DNA from: Sipunculus nudus
Lineage: Eukaryota > Annelida > Sipuncula > Golfingiida > Sipunculidae
Assembly (NCBI GenBank): GCA_026874595.1
Contig: CM049312.1
Coordinates: forward strand, 71,268,929 to 71,332,928
DNA: 64,000 nt
Direction: 5' to 3'
Below are positions 61,330-64,000 of the stretch, piece after piece. The stretch's first letter is position 1; each line of letters begins with the position of its first letter. A program made the position numbers and the translations under genes. Below the pieces are notes generated by a model. The model searched no databases and was not told the origin of the DNA. It worked only from the letters and a program-made list of their open reading frames with translations.

Positions 61330-63030
61330 ATTGGTACCATTTCCTTGTTGAGCTGCATGCAAACGGAATACACATGGAAAAAATTAATTGAGTAAAGGGT
61401 TTTATCATTCAGTAGATACACAATAATAATATGATAATACAAAGATAAGTCAAAAAGCACTGCCTAATCCTTCTAAGACGCATTTAATACAAACACAGTT
61501 CTTCCGAAAAACGTGAAGGGTCTAAGCAGTTGGTTCAAAAGTAGACCAGTTGGCTGCAAAGGATTTGAGCAATTCGAGTTTTATTATCTGCTTTCATTTC
61601 GATTCTCGATTCAAATCATATATATCAAACATTAATATAATCTGTCGTCGATATATATTCACTTTTCGGACGCATAAGTTGATGCGATTATGACCATTAA
61701 AATGTACCTAGCTTATATGTGGACTATGTAAAATTCAATTCTCCTCTGCATAAATGCGTTATAGTCTATGAGGTGACTCTCCCGGGTTTAAAATATCATG
61801 CTTCTTTCACAATGTTTAATGATTGACATCTCACGTAAGAAATGAGCTAGGGAAAAATGTATTAAATGACCGTAAAGGCAAAACATGTTATCCATCGGTT
61901 ATTTCATATACTGCGCTGTTTGTGGAATGGATTGTTTCCGCACAGTTTTACAGGAAGTATAATGCATCAACGCTTTATATTTACAAGTTACTGAATCTTG
62001 AGATCATAAGGACATTTCTATCGGGAATACCAATAAAAAAAATATTGACAATTTCCCCTGCCGGCCACAAAGCATCCACTCTTTGCAATCATAAAACAAA
62101 GGAAACAAGATTTTCTCTCTGACTGACCCGGTGTTGTTTGCAAATGAGTAAAAGTTTCATACACAATGCAATATGATATTAAGTTCATGCGAAATGGGAT
62201 TGAAAAGTCCACACAGTGGTTATTTTCCGGAAATTGCTAACTACCACCGTGAAATTTATTCAGAGAAATTTCATTGTACCTTTAATATTACATTATGCAG
62301 CCCAATGCAGTCCAAGAGTTCTGATCGGGTCCTAGAGTGAAAGACAAGATCCCTTCCCTGTTGATAAGTGATGTCTCTATTTGAAATCTCTATTGGATGT
62401 GCGATGGGTCAGTATGGGTCGTCAATATAGTTTCCTCAACCGTATTACACCCTGAATCCTAGTTCTCGGCTTCAACAGCTACAAACACATGAATAATATT
62501 AATAAATTATCGATTATCCAAGTTATTTTTTTTAAACAATTTAGCTTAACTTTCTGTCAGATGAAATAAAATATGAGATTAATTTTCCGTTAACTCATAC
62601 TATGTTATATAATACTGCGTCGTTAGCAATGAGGACCAAGGGGGAATTTAAACGCAGATATTTTTCAGGCCTGGCATGATTGGTAAAGGTCACTGATACA
62701 AAGCAATGTGAAATCTACCTGAAGAAACGTGATACACATAAAGGATCAAGCAAAACCATAAACCTAGTTTGGTATGACTTTGATAAATATGTCGGGATCG
62801 ATCCGAGGCCTACTGGTTTAAATGTATTAAAATTGTTAATGTTCTAATGGGAGTCACCAATGCAATCTTTATTTCTGGATGTGGTATGGTAAATAAACAA
62901 TGACTGAAGTTCAGCGTTTGCAGCATAAAAATCTATATAATGTATATCTTTTTTATTTAATTGACAATAAAAATGTTGACATGTGAAAAGAAATTTGGTA
63001 ATGCAAACGCTTATAAAAACAAAAATATAA
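61330..63030 (-). repeat. paralogous 3' flank of VWD gene
   Basis: Colinear with 11460-13673 although well diverged. It includes the likely 3' untranslated region of the gene at 63031. An AATAAA signal on the minus strand lies at 62957-62952, about 75 bp after the stop; the broken copy has lost it (ACTTAAAAATTG at that place). No independent gene is evident. Confidence 0.7.
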
Positions 63031-63471
63031 TTACTCGTAGTACTCCCACATGTTTGCAATGGCGGCATAGGTTCCATGACCCCAATCGTCGTCGTTAGCA
63101 CTGAAATTGATAAAGAAAACCCTAGAAGTGTGGTAGAAAATAGTCTGTTTAAAAAATTCTGAGAATTATTTTTTTTTTTCTTTTTTTTTTATTTAAATAA
63201 AATTATCAAATTGAAATGTTTCATTCAAATATCGTTTTATGATTTAGCATATAACTTATACTTACTCATTATTGTTATTTCCACATAAGCCTACCATTTG
63301 TCTGCTGAACATGTGGGCAACGCAAATGTAAAGGCAAGATTTACAATCCCAGGATACTTCGAAGTAAACCTGCTTGATTCTATAGATCATCCATGGGCGA
63401 CCAGCTATATTGAATTTATAGATATGGACATCGTTATTGCTCACTGGCAAATTCTGATAGCCACCAGGGGT
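63031..63471 (-). CDS. small secreted VWD-domain protein, last two exons
   Basis: Two exons are visible on the minus strand: about 63471-63266 and 63100-63031. The first reads TPGGYQNLPVSNNDVHIYKF, then QVYFEVSWDCKSCLYICVAH and MVGLCGNNNN, the second half of a VWD domain with its diagnostic EVSWD and GLCGN motifs. It ends at a consensus donor (AATGA|GTAAGT). The acceptor TATCAATTTCAG precedes the last exon. Joining in phase gives GNNNNDANDDDW, exactly the usual VWD ending, followed by a short acidic tail HGTYAAIANMWEYYE and TAA. The start of the first visible exon (after GTGTGAAG) is an estimate, supported because it gives a phase-0 junction matching exon 1 of the paralog at 14669. The leader and first VWD half should lie beyond 64000. 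The protein is expected to be extracellular; its function is unknown. Confidence 0.72.
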
Positions 63472-64000
63472 CTTCACACATGCAAATATAAATATAGCTG
63501 AATCGATATCTCCAATTTTGGTCAACTGGTTTAATTTAAACTAAAATATCTAACAAAGATAAAAGGTGAACTATTTTTTTATTAACATTATATGTAGGAC
63601 TGTAAGAATATTTTGGACAATCTAAAATATCCGTCCATGGATCACAATCAACCAATATTATAATCACTTACAGCCGATTGATAAGAAAACCTCTATAATT
63701 ATTTCTATTTCCCATAATTCAGCCTTTCCGTCAGTCTGTAAGTAGAGTTTTGCTGCTTCACTTCAGCTAATATCTAGCAAGCCTTAACATAACCTTTTGA
63801 ACGCACAGCTATATTTTTAATTAAGTCTCGTTGATGAACCTACGTAAATTCAAGCATTTCAAACATTGCGATTTTTAATAAAAGATTTTATTTTTGTTTG
63901 TACAACCCCAGTATTTTGTGAACCGCGCATTACACTCGCCTAGGACACCAAAGTGGGTTTACTCAGTCCGAATGTCGCCATTTAAAGTTAAATTTGGATA
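63472..64000 (-). other. intron of VWD gene
   Basis: By comparison with the broken copy, where the first intron spans about 14668-14059, this stretch is the intron upstream of the VWD second-half exon. It is AT-rich and aligns loosely with 14059-14560. No exon is seen before the window ends. Confidence 0.55.

Overview
This window is AT-rich, intron-bearing and almost entirely repetitive nuclear DNA from an animal. There is no bacterial-style gene packing. An invertebrate is indicated by a degenerate Ty3/Gypsy element with a SCAN-type Gag, a tRNA-derived SINE, a pogo-type transposase fragment, a MITE-like element, long satellite arrays, and a small multi-exon secreted von Willebrand factor type D (VWD) gene with consensus GT-AG splice sites. 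A marine lophotrochozoan such as a bivalve is my best guess, but nothing in the sequence proves the clade.

Layout. 1-2.99 kb: AT-rich spacer with a (TA)n run, degenerate ~370-bp direct repeats and a poly-C run. 2.99-6.99 kb: a broken minus-strand Gypsy element whose domains run Gag, protease, integrase, reverse transcriptase, RNase H. Integrase before RT is the Gmr1-type order. 7-11.4 kb: unassigned. 11.46-15.0 kb: a minus-strand VWD pseudogene and its 3' flank. 16.4-16.9 kb: a dispersed ~480-bp repeat. 17.5-20.1 kb: a ~100-bp tandem array of about 21 units, each with a short hairpin and a GC-rich block resembling a CTCF core. 21.8-22.4 kb: a MITE-like element. 23.9-24.2 kb: a pogo transposase N-terminus. 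22.6-42.2 kb: a 77-bp satellite carrying telomere-like GGGTTA/CCCTAA motifs, in four arrays, three of which alternate with three copies of a 2.4-kb module. 42.4-43.3 kb: a second array with GCGATCGC palindromes. 43.64-60.61 kb: two direct tandem copies of an ~8.48-kb segment, about 1-2% diverged where I compared them. 61.3-64 kb: the 3' part of a second, apparently intact VWD gene with its flank, paralogous to 11.46-14.06 kb and in the same orientation.

The only convincing host gene family is the small secreted VWD protein. It is broken at 13.7-15.0 kb and open as far as visible at 63.0-63.5 kb, with its first exon beyond the window. Everything else supported is transposon or satellite. The most distinctive features are the alternating 2.4-kb module and telomere-like satellite, the hairpin/CTCF-like array, and a dispersed 135-bp block that borders both short-period arrays and lies at the breakpoint of the 8.48-kb duplication.
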